This document shows positions 54,173 through 63,161 of a DNA stretch of 64,000 nucleotides, in pieces. Made by a program: the position numbers and the translations under genes. A model generated the notes under the pieces. That model had not been told where the DNA came from, did not search any database, and saw nothing but the letters and a program-made list of their open reading frames with translations. This stretch comes from Akkermansia muciniphila (GTDB lineage Bacteria; Verrucomicrobiota; Verrucomicrobiia; Verrucomicrobiales; Akkermansiaceae): positions 174,820 through 238,819 of the forward strand of contig NZ_FXYA01000213.1 in the NCBI RefSeq assembly GCF_900184965.1. The letters run 5' to 3'. Within the stretch, counting starts at the first letter, position 1. The number at the start of each line of letters is the position of its first letter.

Positions 54173-56764
54173 TCACAACGCGGACTGCACGATAAACAAC
54201 ACGATTGACCCTATATAAACAGCCGCCAGCACCACGGCGGCGCAGCACTGAAACAGCCTGTATCCGCAGGCCAGAACAATCCTCCTGAGCGTGGATTCCG
54301 GATGCCGCCGCGCCCACCATGCATACAGCAGGAAGATGACGGCCGCTCCGGAGGAAACCAGCAGGGAACTTTTCAACAGAGGCGGATAATAATCAAACAC
54401 CACCCGGTTTTGCCCTTCCAGAAGGCGCACCGCCATCAATTCCCCCACCTTTTCCACAGGCGCCTCCATCCCGTTCCGCCGGGCCCTCCATCCCCGGTCA
54501 TACACGAGCGGAACCATGAGAGCCTCCCCTTTTCCGGCAGTCAGCTCCACCTCCACATGGCCACCTCTTCCTTTCGCCTCCAGCCCGTACTTATCCTGCT
54601 CTTTCCCCAGAACCGGAACATCCTGCTCCGGCGTACGCGCCGCAGCCGCCAGAAGAGGAGACTCCACAACCCGCAGCATTCTTCCCTCCACCACGGTTTC
54701 CCCGGCAACGGCCGCACGCTTCAACTCCAATACCCCGTTATAGGTGCGGCTCGTTCCTCCGGATGTCTTCTGCGCCTCCGCCATGACGGACACCGCACAG
54801 CCATTGACGCGGAGTTCCGCCGTATCCGTCTGCGGGAACCCGTACACCGCGCCGGGATATTCCGGAATGCCCGCCCGGTAAAAGGGGCCGCTCATCTCCG
54901 TCCTCATTGTTACGGGTACGTAAAGGGGGCCTTCCGCTGATGGGCAGAGCGCGGCATGCAGGGCATTAAGATTGCTGAACACATCAGCGTTTTCATCCAG
55001 ACGCAGCCCCAGCGCGCCCTGGGGAACCACCAGACCCCAGCGGGCGCCCGGAAGCCTGTATAAATACATGCCTTCCCGGGAAAGCACGCACTCCATTCCC
55101 ACCATGGGCCGGGACGCCAGCACAAAACCATGGCCCAGCAATAAATCGGAAAACAGAGTGCCTCCCTGGCCGTATGTGCGCGTGAATTCATCCCGGTACC
55201 CCAGGTTTTTCAGAAAACGGAAATGATCGATGCTCGTCGTATGCCGGAAATTGCCAATACCCGGGACAGGCCCCAGGCAATCCGCGTTTTCCACCATCAG
55301 GCGATCCCTGTCCTTCACGCGCAGCAAGCCTGAATACCCCTTCATGCCGCGCGCCAGCCATTCCGCATTGAGCGCCTGGACGGAGGCTTTCTCCTCCTCC
55401 CCCTGCTTCCAGAACGCGGCAGCCCCTATGGGCAGCCCCAGCATCATCACGGCAGCAATGGACCACGCCAGCCTTTTGCCTTCCACATGCCTCCAGCACA
55501 GCCATGCGCATGCAAAAAACAGCAACGGCAGAAGACGCGCCGCAAGATCCGCAGCCGTCATCTGCAGGACAAACAGGGAAACGGAAAAAGCCGCTATGGG
55601 AAGTCCCAGGCTCCATCCCCACCCCCACGGCCGTCCTGCCGGCCCCGGCAGCCTGCCGCCGGACAAAATCCAGGCGCAGAACGACATTACCGCCAGATTG
55701 GGAATAAAACCGAACCGGACGGGAAAATCCACGTAGCTCCACAAATGGGCGGCGCGGTGGATGGGCTCGACAAACGCGGGCAAAACGGACACCGCCAGAA
55801 GAAGGATAAACAGGCGCCTCCCTCTGTCCGGCGCAGGGGACTCCTTCTTCCCGCAAGCCAGATAAACCGCCGCCAGAGCGGCGAATGACATCCCCGGCAG
55901 GCAGGCGTAAAGGCGTTCCAGGAATTTGGGAGGGTCAAACGGCCATGACAACTCAAAAAACGTGGGCGGCGTCATAAACAGGGAGCGCATGGAATCCCGG
56001 CTCATTTCCGCCATCGGCAGCCAGTAATAACAGGTGGCCAGCGTCACCGCCGCCGTGTACCAGAACACGCGGGCCAGGCGCACGCGGCGTTCCCGCGTCC
56101 CCTTCAGGGGCAGCGTAAAGGCCCACGCGAACAGCCAGCCGGTGACGACGGACATGAACGCGCTGTACAGGGAGGTAGCCAGCAGGAAGAGGCCGGCGGC
56201 ATACAGCCAGCCCCTCCCCCCATTCACCAGACGGTAAAGGCCCAGCGCAAACAGGGAGAACATGGCGGCATGGTCCAGGAACTGCATGAACCCGTACTTG
56301 GTCTGGAAAAAGCCCCCCACGGCATACCCCGCCGTCAGCAGCACGGTCCAGCATACGGGCAGGGAGGGAAACACGCGTCTCAGGAACCAGGAAGCCGTCA
56401 CGCAGATGCAGGCCACATCCGCCAGCATCACCCAGACCATGTCCTTCAGCAGGAAGGAATCCCCCATCGCCACGGCAATCCAGGTGGAGGGGACCAGCAG
56501 CTGATGCGGCAGCGTAGGGCTCACCCGGATTCCCGCGCCGCCATTGACATCATAAAAAAAAGCTCCGTCAAACGCTCCGGACATCAGGGCGGAGGCATAA
56601 TACTTCAAGGTAGGATAAACCAGCTGCCCGTTATCCATATACTCCAGGAAGCGGCCGCCGAAAGGCCAGATCCCCCGTACCGCCAGAAAAAGGAACACCA
56701 CCGCCAGGGAAAACGCGATGGACGCCAGGGACGTCAATACCGGACGGGAAGAAGCGGATTCCAT
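54173..56764 (-). CDS. YfhO-like polytopic membrane protein
   Basis: The 863-residue protein has about twelve membrane helices in its N-terminal ~480 residues, then a ~300-residue soluble beta-rich part and one C-terminal helix (LLVSSGAAVIFLLYAWWARR). Motifs LEYMDNGQLVYPTLKYYASALMSGAFDGAFFYDVNGGAG, LYSAFMSVVTG and CYYWLPMAEMSRDS match the YfhO family of putative GT-C-fold membrane proteins. In Firmicutes these help modify teichoic acid or polysaccharide with lipid-linked sugars. The acidic 'D-x-x-x' loop after helix 1 is the probable catalytic site. It follows folP by 7 bp in the same operon. A role in surface-polymer glycosylation is inferred. Confidence 0.8.
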   Translation of the reverse strand: MESASSRPVLTSLASIAFSLAVVFLFLAVRGIWPFGGRFLEYMDNGQLVYPTLKYYASALMSGAFDGAFFYDVNGGAGIRVSPTLPHQLLVPSTWIAVAMGDSFLLKDMVWVMLADVACICVTASWFLRRVFPSLPVCWTVLLTAGYAVGGFFQTKYGFMQFLDHAAMFSLFALGLYRLVNGGRGWLYAAGLFLLATSLYSAFMSVVTGWLFAWAFTLPLKGTRERRVRLARVFWYTAAVTLATCYYWLPMAEMSRDSMRSLFMTPPTFFELSWPFDPPKFLERLYACLPGMSFAALAAVYLACGKKESPAPDRGRRLFILLLAVSVLPAFVEPIHRAAHLWSYVDFPVRFGFIPNLAVMSFCAWILSGGRLPGPAGRPWGWGWSLGLPIAAFSVSLFVLQMTAADLAARLLPLLFFACAWLCWRHVEGKRLAWSIAAVMMLGLPIGAAAFWKQGEEEKASVQALNAEWLARGMKGYSGLLRVKDRDRLMVENADCLGPVPGIGNFRHTTSIDHFRFLKNLGYRDEFTRTYGQGGTLFSDLLLGHGFVLASRPMVGMECVLSREGMYLYRLPGARWGLVVPQGALGLRLDENADVFSNLNALHAALCPSAEGPLYVPVTMRTEMSGPFYRAGIPEYPGAVYGFPQTDTAELRVNGCAVSVMAEAQKTSGGTSRTYNGVLELKRAAVAGETVVEGRMLRVVESPLLAAAARTPEQDVPVLGKEQDKYGLEAKGRGGHVEVELTAGKGEALMVPLVYDRGWRARRNGMEAPVEKVGELMAVRLLEGQNRVVFDYYPPLLKSSLLVSSGAAVIFLLYAWWARRHPESTLRRIVLACGYRLFQCCAAVVLAAVYIGSIVLFIVQSAL

Positions 56765-56771
56765 GGCTCAA

Positions 56772-57611
56772 TCAGCGGACAAACGGTTCAGCGGCCCGGA
56801 TCAACCGGAGAGCGCGGGCGCATTCCGCCACGTCATGGACACGGTGAATCTGCGCGCCGTGCAAATGCCCCCACACCGTCATCACGGCGGTGCTCAGCGG
56901 CGCGCGGCCCTGCTCCGCATCCCCCAGAACGGCGCCCAGCATGCGCTTGCGGGAAAGGCCCAGCAGCACCGGGCGTCCTGCCACCTGAAGCTTGTCCATG
57001 TTGGACAGCAGGGCCAGATTGTGTTCCGCCGTTTTGCCAAAGCCGATGCCGGGATCCCAGCAAATCTGTTCCGGTTCCAGGCCCCGCCCCAGCAGAAAAT
57101 CATAACGTTCCTCAAAATAGCCGCGCACTTCCCGCACCACATCCCCATAAGAAGGAGCGTCCTGCATGGTTTCAGGCCGTCCCTGCATGTGCATCGCCAC
57201 CACGCCGCAACGCGCCTCAGCGCACAATTCCGCCATCCCCTCCTCCCTCAATCCAGAAATATCATTAATGACGTCCGCACCCGCTTCCAGCACAGCCGCC
57301 GCTACGGCGGCATGGCGCGTGTCCACGGAAATCACGGCATCCGTGCACGAACGGAGTTCCCGCACCACGGGCAGCACCCTGCCCAATTCTTCCTCCGCGG
57401 AAACCTCCGCGGCCCCCGGCCTGGTGGACTCCCCCCCAATGTCCAGAATCAGGGCCCCCTGCCGTTCAAGCTCTTTTGCATGGGAGACAGCGCGTTCCGT
57501 CGCATAAAAACGCCCTCCGTCGGAAAAGGAATCCGGAGTAACGTTCACAATTCCCATCAACACGCCTCCGCGCGCCACATCCAATACGTCTCTCCTTACA
57601 AGCCAGTTCAT
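56772..57611 (-). CDS. folP: Dihydropteroate synthase
   Basis: FolP joins para-aminobenzoate to dihydropterin pyrophosphate in folate synthesis and is the sulfonamide target. The 279-residue TIM-barrel enzyme shows GIVNVTPDSFSDGGRF, ILDIGGESTRPGA, ISVDTRHAAVA, DVINDISGLR, MHMQGRPETMQ and WDPGIGFGKTAEHNLALL, with the C-terminal GLSRKRM and HDVAE. Residues involved in sulfonamide resistance cannot be judged by eye. The gene starts next to the divergent small secreted-protein gene and precedes the YfhO-like gene by 7 bp. Confidence 0.96.
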   Translation of the reverse strand: MNWLVRRDVLDVARGGVLMGIVNVTPDSFSDGGRFYATERAVSHAKELERQGALILDIGGESTRPGAAEVSAEEELGRVLPVVRELRSCTDAVISVDTRHAAVAAAVLEAGADVINDISGLREEGMAELCAEARCGVVAMHMQGRPETMQDAPSYGDVVREVRGYFEERYDFLLGRGLEPEQICWDPGIGFGKTAEHNLALLSNMDKLQVAGRPVLLGLSRKRMLGAVLGDAEQGRAPLSTAVMTVWGHLHGAQIHRVHDVAECARALRLIRAAEPFVR

Positions 57612-57623
57612 CTAATTACGTTC

Positions 57624-57652
57624 TTGTCAAAGCCACTATACATCACTTTAAT
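57624..57652 (+). promoter_or_regulatory. Promoter of the small secreted-protein gene at 57676
   Basis: TTGTCA (57624-57629) and TTTAAT (57647-57652) are 17 bases apart, ending 23 bases before the ATG. Confidence 0.55.
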
Positions 57653-57675
57653 AAGTCAGAAACTCTTTTTTCACC

Positions 57676-58191
57676 ATGAAAACAACGCCCCTGCTTCTCT
57701 TCATTCCCATGCTCATGACGTCCGGAGCCCTGGCCGCCGGCCAGGACGATTTCCATGTTCAGACTGCTTCTTCCCGCATGGTCAAGCATGAAGACGGTTC
57801 CCGCAGCTACTTTGAAAAAACAGGGGACGGCAAGGGGATGAAAAAAACCACTTACAACGTCCGCAATGTTCTTGTTTCCGTAACCCTGTACAAAAGAGGG
57901 CCTTTTGGAGAATTGCGCTCCTGCCTGATCTTTGACGGACAGAAAAACGAACTCTTTTTCGTGCGTTACGGCTACGACGGCAACGCCAACCTGAGAGAAG
58001 AGCAAATGTTCGATTCCCGCACCAAGGAACTCGTGCGCCGCTTCCTTTACACTTACGACGCCATGGGCAACCGCAGCAAACCCGTATGCATCACGCTGGT
58101 CAAGAGCACCAAGGACATTGAAACGCACGCCGTGCCCACCGCCCCGGAAAAAGACCCCTTTGCGGACGACTTCAAGAAGAAAAACAAGTAA
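57676..58191 (+). CDS. Small secreted protein of unknown function
   Basis: The 171-residue protein has a signal peptide (MKTTPLLLFIPMLMTSGALAAG) and a mature part of short beta strands (YNVRNVLVSVTLYKRGPFGELRSCLIFDGQKNELFFVRYGYDG) followed by YDAMGNRSKPVCITLV, and a basic tail KKKNK. The Y-x-Y-D-A-M-G-N-R stretch recalls RHS/YD-type or 'toxin-shaft' repeat motifs, but a single copy is not diagnostic. No domain is assigned. It has its own promoter and is divergent from folP. Confidence 0.65.
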   Translation: MKTTPLLLFIPMLMTSGALAAGQDDFHVQTASSRMVKHEDGSRSYFEKTGDGKGMKKTTYNVRNVLVSVTLYKRGPFGELRSCLIFDGQKNELFFVRYGYDGNANLREEQMFDSRTKELVRRFLYTYDAMGNRSKPVCITLVKSTKDIETHAVPTAPEKDPFADDFKKKNK

Positions 58192-58316
58192 GCTCCGGTC
58201 CTTAGGGGCTATTCCGCCCCTCCCTTAAAAAACGGACTCAGGGGCACGGCCGGTTTCAATCCGGCGCAGCGTAGTCTGTTCAAAGAAAAGGAAGGAACAG
58301 TTTTCTACAGGCTTTC

Positions 58317-59141
58317 TTATTCTCCATCACGGGCTTCCAGCCTGTTCCGCCAGCGGCGGGCCACCCAGGGCCGCACCAGCCCGTAAAGCAGATAAATGGA
58401 AAAAATGACTGCGGGCATCACCCACGGGAATTTGAAAATGCAGATGACCGCCAGCACGATGAACACAATCGCGTACATCGTCCCCCGTGTGCGCATGTTG
58501 ATATGCTTGAAGCTGGGATAAATCACCCGGCTCATCATCAGAATGGAGACTCCCGCCATTGCCAGCGCAATCACGTACTTGAAGACGCCCAGGTCCATGG
58601 CCCCGTCCGGCGCCCTGCCGGCCAGATACATCACCAGGTACATGGTGGAGACCACGGCTCCCGCCGCCATCGGAACAGGCAGCCCCACAAAATCGCTGCT
58701 CTGGCCTTCCTTCCGGGGAGCGGCCGCCATGCAGTTAAACCGCGCCAGGCGCAACGCGGCGCACAGCAGGTACAGAATGCCGATGCCCCAGCCCACCTCC
58801 GGCGGGGACAGCTGGAACAGAACGGCCTTGGCCACCAGCAACGCCGGAGCGATGCCGAAGGAGACAATATCCGCCAGTGAATCGAATTCCCGCCCGAACG
58901 GGCCGTCCTGCCCGCGCATGCGGGCAATGCGGCCGTCAAACAAGTCAAACAAACACGCCGCGAAGATCAGAAAAGTGGCATTCTGATAACAGGAAAAAGC
59001 GGCCACAGCGTCGCTGTCCGCCTGGTTGATTCCCTCAAAAATCGTCAGAATGGCGAAAAAACCGCACACCAGATTCCCTGCCGTAAACAAATTAGGCAAA
59101 ATGGGAATCTCAGGTTCGTCCGGAAAAATCTTCTTGTCCAT
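58317..59141 (-). CDS. pssA: CDP-diacylglycerol-serine O-phosphatidyltransferase
   Basis: PssA makes phosphatidylserine from CDP-diacylglycerol and serine at the membrane, the route to phosphatidylethanolamine. From the ATG at 59141 (MDKKIFPDE) the 274-residue protein has the CDP-alcohol phosphotransferase motif DGRIARMRGQDGPFGREFDSLAD (DGxxAR-x8-Gx3Dx3D), preceded by NLFTAGNLVCGFFAILTIFEG, and about eight hydrophobic helices. It is the class II (Bacillus-type) enzyme. The psd gene is not present in the window. It lies 34 bp downstream of alaS, so is probably co-transcribed. Confidence 0.93.
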   Translation of the reverse strand: MDKKIFPDEPEIPILPNLFTAGNLVCGFFAILTIFEGINQADSDAVAAFSCYQNATFLIFAACLFDLFDGRIARMRGQDGPFGREFDSLADIVSFGIAPALLVAKAVLFQLSPPEVGWGIGILYLLCAALRLARFNCMAAAPRKEGQSSDFVGLPVPMAAGAVVSTMYLVMYLAGRAPDGAMDLGVFKYVIALAMAGVSILMMSRVIYPSFKHINMRTRGTMYAIVFIVLAVICIFKFPWVMPAVIFSIYLLYGLVRPWVARRWRNRLEARDGE

Positions 59142-59175
59142 GATTGGTGTCCGATAGGGCCCAGGTAAGGGGCGC

Positions 59176-62004
59176 TTATCCGTTAATAATATTGCGGGCG
59201 GCGGCAGCCAGGGCCTGTGGATCGGCATCCTGCGGAGCGGAACCGCGGGCCTGGTCCGCACGGCCGCCTCCCTTGCCTCCGGCAAGAGCGGCCACCTCGC
59301 GGATCATGTCTCCGGCGGACAAACCGTCCGCAATGGCATCTTTGCCACAATAAGCGCCCAGGAGCAAGGAAGAACTGTCCACGCACAGCAGGAAGGCGGC
59401 GCCCGCATACTGGCGCTTTTTCAGTCCGTTCAGCAGCTCCTGAAGCAATTCCCCGGCGCCCTCCGCCACCTGGATCAGGGAAGAGGGGGCATCGGAAAGC
59501 CACTCATTCAGCAGGGCGTCTGCCTTGGCGGCGGACTGCCCGGCGCGGGCTTTTTTAAGCTTCTTCTCCGCATCCAGCGCCGTCTGTTTGAAATGCTCCA
59601 CGGAGGCGTCGAAACGCGCCAGGGAGTCATTTACCGTCCGGATATCGGAAGCCCCCAGGGCCGTCAGCCCCGGCTTGCCTTCAATCGTGGGGACGGTCAC
59701 CTGTTCCAGCCCCATGTCCGCCAACTCGTAATTGACTTCCTTGATCTTCTCTACCGCCTTGGCGATTTCCAGGCTCTTGGCGACAACATGCTGCCGTATC
59801 ATCTCCAGAGCTGCGTCCCCCGTCATCGCCTCAATGCGGCGCACGCCGGAAGCGATAGCCCCCTCGCTCTTAATCTTGAACAGGCCGATATTCTTCGTAT
59901 TGGAAATATGGGTTCCACCGCAGAATTCCATGGAAACGCCGTCCAGCCCATCCCTGCATCCGCCCACCTGGACCACGCGCACCACATCCCCGTACTTGTC
60001 GCCGAAGAACTGGGCAATCGCGGCATTGCCCTTCACGTCCGCATAAGCGCGTTCCGTGCAATGCACGGGAAGAGACTCCTCAACCCAGCCGTTCACCTTC
60101 TCTTCAATCAGGCGGAGCTGGTCCGGAGAAACGGCGCTGCTGTTAAAGTCAAAGCGCAGCCGGTCTTCCGAGACAAAAGACCCCTGCTGGGCCGCATCCG
60201 GGCTGACCACCTGATGCAGGGCGCAGTGAAGAAGATGGGTGGCGGTGTGATGCGCCTCAATGCGGCGGCGGCGTTCCGCGTCAATGCTCAAATGCACGCG
60301 GTCGCCGGGCTTCACGTCCAGCCCGGGGCGCGCCTCCACCACATGGGCGCGGGCATTCCCAATCTGCTGGACGGCCATCACATGGTAGCTGTCCCCGCCG
60401 ATTTCAATCAACCCGGCATCGGACACCTGCCCGCCCATTTCCGCGTAAAACGGAGTCTTGTCCGTGATGATGAACAGGGAATCCCCCTGGCGGCTTACTT
60501 CCAGCACCGTAGCGGCGCATTCGTCCACATCGTACCCCGTAAACTCCGTCACGGCGTCCGTCTTCAAATCCAGGGCGCGCACCACCTCGCTCTTGCGGGC
60601 GGCCCGGGCGCGTTCCCGCTGTTCCTCCATCAGCCTGTTGAACCGCTCCATATCAATATCCAGGCCGCGTTCCTCCGCCAGCAGGGCGGTCAGGTCAATG
60701 GGGAACCCGTACGTATCATACAGCTTGAAGGCGAACTCGCCGCTCACCTTTCCGGCGGAAGCCGTTTCCGCGTCAAACAATTCCAGGCCGCGGTCCAGCG
60801 TCTCATTAAAACTGGCTTCTTCACGGTTCAACACCTCCTTCACGGTAGCGGCGCGGGCGGCCAGTTCCGGGAACACCTGCCCGAAGGACTCCACCAGCGT
60901 ATCCACCAGTTCCGCCAAAAACGGCTGGGTAAAGCCCAGGCGGCGCCCATAGCGCACGGCACGGCGCAGAATGCGGCGCAGCACGTAATTACGTCCATTG
61001 TTGCCCGGCAGAATGCCGTCCGCAATGGAAAAACTGAGCGTGCGCAGATGATCGGCAATCACGCGGAAGGCAATCGCCTCCTGAAGGGTCCCGTCCTCCG
61101 CATCCACCTTCTTGGAACCGGGCGCCGGATACACGTCCGCGTACTTCCGCCCGCTCAAAACTTCCAGGCGGTCAAACAGGGGGCGGAATACATCCGTGGC
61201 GTAATTGGAAGGTTTGCGGGAAAAATCCTTGAACCCGTTCGTGCACTGCATGATGGAGCACGCGCGTTCAAAACCCATGCCGGTATCCACATGGCACGCC
61301 GGGAGGTTGCGCATGGAGCCGTCGCTCTCCGCATTGTACTGGATAAACACCAGATTCCAGATTTCTATGCACTGGTCGGAATCCTTGTTTACCAGGCTTC
61401 CCTTCGTATTCCCCTCCGGAGTCAGGTCCACGTGCAGCTCGGAACAGGGGCCGCAGGGGCCGGTTTCCCCCATCATCCAGAAATTATCCTTCACATTCCC
61501 GTGCACGATATGCACGTCCGGGTCCAGCCCGCGGGAACGGAACAGCTCAGCCCAGAAATCCCAGGCTTCCCGGTCAAACTCTCCGGGGTCGCCCTTGCTC
61601 TTGTCCGGCGCGTACACGGTGGCGTACAGGCGTTCCGCCGGAAATCCCCACCGCTCCACGACCAGCTCCCAGGCCCACCGGATAGCTTCCTTCTTGAAAT
61701 AATCCCCGAAAGACCAGTTCCCCAGCATTTCAAAAAACGTGTGGTGGTAGGAGTCATACCCCACATCCTCCAGATCATTGTGCTTTCCGCCGGCGCGGAT
61801 GCACTTCTGGGTATCCGTAGCGCGGGCGGGCGTCCACGGGGGAGTCCATACGCCCAGGAAATACGGAACAAACTGATTCATGCCGGCATTTGTGAACAAC
61901 AAACCGGGGCTCTGAGGCATCAAAGAAGCGGAGGGCACGACCGTGTGCTGTTTTTCGCGGAAAAAGTCCAGAAAGCTTTGGCGTATTTCGGTGGCGGTCA
62001 TCAT
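59176..62004 (-). CDS. alaS: Alanine-tRNA ligase
   Basis: The 942-residue AlaRS has the class II catalytic domain (EIRQSFLDFFREKQHTVVPSASLMPQSPGLLFTNAGMNQFVPYFLG, FFEMLGNWSFGDYFKKEAI, TGMGFER). The editing domain has the metal-binding HHTATHLLH and CGGTH motifs, and the C-terminal part carries coiled-coil and DHHA1 domains (GGKGGGRADQARGS). Either of two adjacent ATGs (62004, 62001) may start it. It is the first gene before pssA and divergent from the HlyD gene. Confidence 0.97.
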   Translation of the reverse strand: MMTATEIRQSFLDFFREKQHTVVPSASLMPQSPGLLFTNAGMNQFVPYFLGVWTPPWTPARATDTQKCIRAGGKHNDLEDVGYDSYHHTFFEMLGNWSFGDYFKKEAIRWAWELVVERWGFPAERLYATVYAPDKSKGDPGEFDREAWDFWAELFRSRGLDPDVHIVHGNVKDNFWMMGETGPCGPCSELHVDLTPEGNTKGSLVNKDSDQCIEIWNLVFIQYNAESDGSMRNLPACHVDTGMGFERACSIMQCTNGFKDFSRKPSNYATDVFRPLFDRLEVLSGRKYADVYPAPGSKKVDAEDGTLQEAIAFRVIADHLRTLSFSIADGILPGNNGRNYVLRRILRRAVRYGRRLGFTQPFLAELVDTLVESFGQVFPELAARAATVKEVLNREEASFNETLDRGLELFDAETASAGKVSGEFAFKLYDTYGFPIDLTALLAEERGLDIDMERFNRLMEEQRERARAARKSEVVRALDLKTDAVTEFTGYDVDECAATVLEVSRQGDSLFIITDKTPFYAEMGGQVSDAGLIEIGGDSYHVMAVQQIGNARAHVVEARPGLDVKPGDRVHLSIDAERRRRIEAHHTATHLLHCALHQVVSPDAAQQGSFVSEDRLRFDFNSSAVSPDQLRLIEEKVNGWVEESLPVHCTERAYADVKGNAAIAQFFGDKYGDVVRVVQVGGCRDGLDGVSMEFCGGTHISNTKNIGLFKIKSEGAIASGVRRIEAMTGDAALEMIRQHVVAKSLEIAKAVEKIKEVNYELADMGLEQVTVPTIEGKPGLTALGASDIRTVNDSLARFDASVEHFKQTALDAEKKLKKARAGQSAAKADALLNEWLSDAPSSLIQVAEGAGELLQELLNGLKKRQYAGAAFLLCVDSSSLLLGAYCGKDAIADGLSAGDMIREVAALAGGKGGGRADQARGSAPQDADPQALAAAARNIING

Positions 62005-62112
62005 AACGAATAATGGGAAAAGTAAAAGACGCCGGATTATGCCTGTTCTCCCCCCGTTAGTAAATCGCTAATTCCTTCCCCGTCATGCGAACTTCTTTTT
62101 TGCTTGCGGCGG

Positions 62113-62132
62113 ATTTATACACACGTATAAAT
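62113..62132. promoter_or_regulatory. TetR-style palindromic operator before the HlyD gene
   Basis: Perfect 8-bp arms ATTTATAC and GTATAAAT flank ACAC, ending 6 bases before the HlyD-gene ATG. The size and symmetry fit a TetR-family operator, as known for ybhGFSR-type efflux operons. The regulator gene itself is not in the window. Confidence 0.6.
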
Positions 62133-62138
62133 AAAATC

Positions 62139-63161
62139 ATGAAAAAGCTGGTTCTCCTCCTGGTTCTTCTTGCGGCGGCAGGAACGGCCGCCTGGTTCAT
62201 CTGCCGGGAAACTCCGTCCGGGCCTGAAGACAAAGCCGTTCTTTACGGCAATGTGGACCTGCGCCAGGTGGATCTGGCTTTCCTCATCTCCGAACGTATT
62301 GATTCCGTGCTGGCGGACGAAGGAGACACGGTTGTTCCCGGCCAGAAACTCGCCACGCTGGAAACGGTGCGGCTCCGGCAGGCAGTGGATGAAGCCCGGC
62401 AGATAGCGGAAGCCGCCCGCCAAAACTACCTGCGCGTTAAAAACGGCCCGCGCGCGGAAGAAATAGCCCAGGCAAGGGCGAACGTGCAGGCCGCGGAAGC
62501 TACGCTGAACAACGCCGGAATGCGCAGCAAAAGGCTGGAAGCGCTGGCAGAAACCAAATCCATCTCCCGCCAGGAGGCGGACGACGCCATCGCCTCCCGG
62601 CAAGTGGCCGCCGCCAATCTGGATGTAGCCAGAAAACAGCTGGAACTGCTGCTGGCCGGGTCCCGTGAGGAAGACGTCGCCCAGGCTCTGGCCCAGTACA
62701 ACCAGGCCAGGGCCAGCCTGACCATCAGGGAGCAGAACCTGAAAGACGCCGTGCTCTACGCCCCCGGCAATGGCGTGGTGCGCAACCGCATTCTGGAAAA
62801 GGGGGACATGGCCTCCCCCCAGAAACCCGTTTACAACATCTCCCTGAACCATACCAAATGGGTGCGGGCCTACCTCACGGAATCCCAGCTCGGCAAAGTA
62901 AAGCCAGGCTTTTCCGCCACCGTGCGCAATGACAGCTTCCCGGACACCAGCTTCAAAGGGACGGTGGGGTTTATCTCCTCCGTAGCGGAATTCACTCCTA
63001 AAAACGTGGAAACGCCGGACCTCAGAACGGCTCTGGTCTATGAAGTGCGCATCATTGTGGACGATCCGGACAACCGGCTGCGCCTGGGAGCCCCCGCCAC
63101 CGTCATCATCCCCCTGGATCAGAACGCCGGAACGCAGCCCCCGGAACAGCCCAGGCCATGA
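62139..63161 (+). CDS. HlyD-family membrane fusion protein (YbhG-like)
   Basis: The 340-residue protein starts at MKKLVLLLVLLAAAGTAAWFICRE (62139), an N-terminal signal anchor. It then has a biotinyl-lipoyl-like strand (DSVLADEGDTVVPGQKLATLE), a long alpha-helical hairpin (~75-210, rich in Ala/Glu/Arg) and a beta-barrel C-terminal part (VLYAPGNGVVRNRILEKGDMASPQKPVYNISL). It is the periplasmic adaptor of an ABC exporter. Its stop overlaps the start of the ABC-ATPase gene (ATGA), so translation is coupled. The closest known organisation is ybhGFSR. Substrate unknown. Confidence 0.9.
   Translation: MKKLVLLLVLLAAAGTAAWFICRETPSGPEDKAVLYGNVDLRQVDLAFLISERIDSVLADEGDTVVPGQKLATLETVRLRQAVDEARQIAEAARQNYLRVKNGPRAEEIAQARANVQAAEATLNNAGMRSKRLEALAETKSISRQEADDAIASRQVAAANLDVARKQLELLLAGSREEDVAQALAQYNQARASLTIREQNLKDAVLYAPGNGVVRNRILEKGDMASPQKPVYNISLNHTKWVRAYLTESQLGKVKPGFSATVRNDSFPDTSFKGTVGFISSVAEFTPKNVETPDLRTALVYEVRIIVDDPDNRLRLGAPATVIIPLDQNAGTQPPEQPRP

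Noticed and set aside
58204..58221. AGGGGC/GCCCCT hairpin after the small secreted-protein gene
   Set aside because: The stem is only 6 bp and no T-run follows on either strand, so it is not reported as a terminator.
59593..62013. 806-residue plus-strand open frame opposite alaS
   Set aside because: The alaS coding strand has all the synthetase motifs; the antisense frame is a codon-composition artefact.
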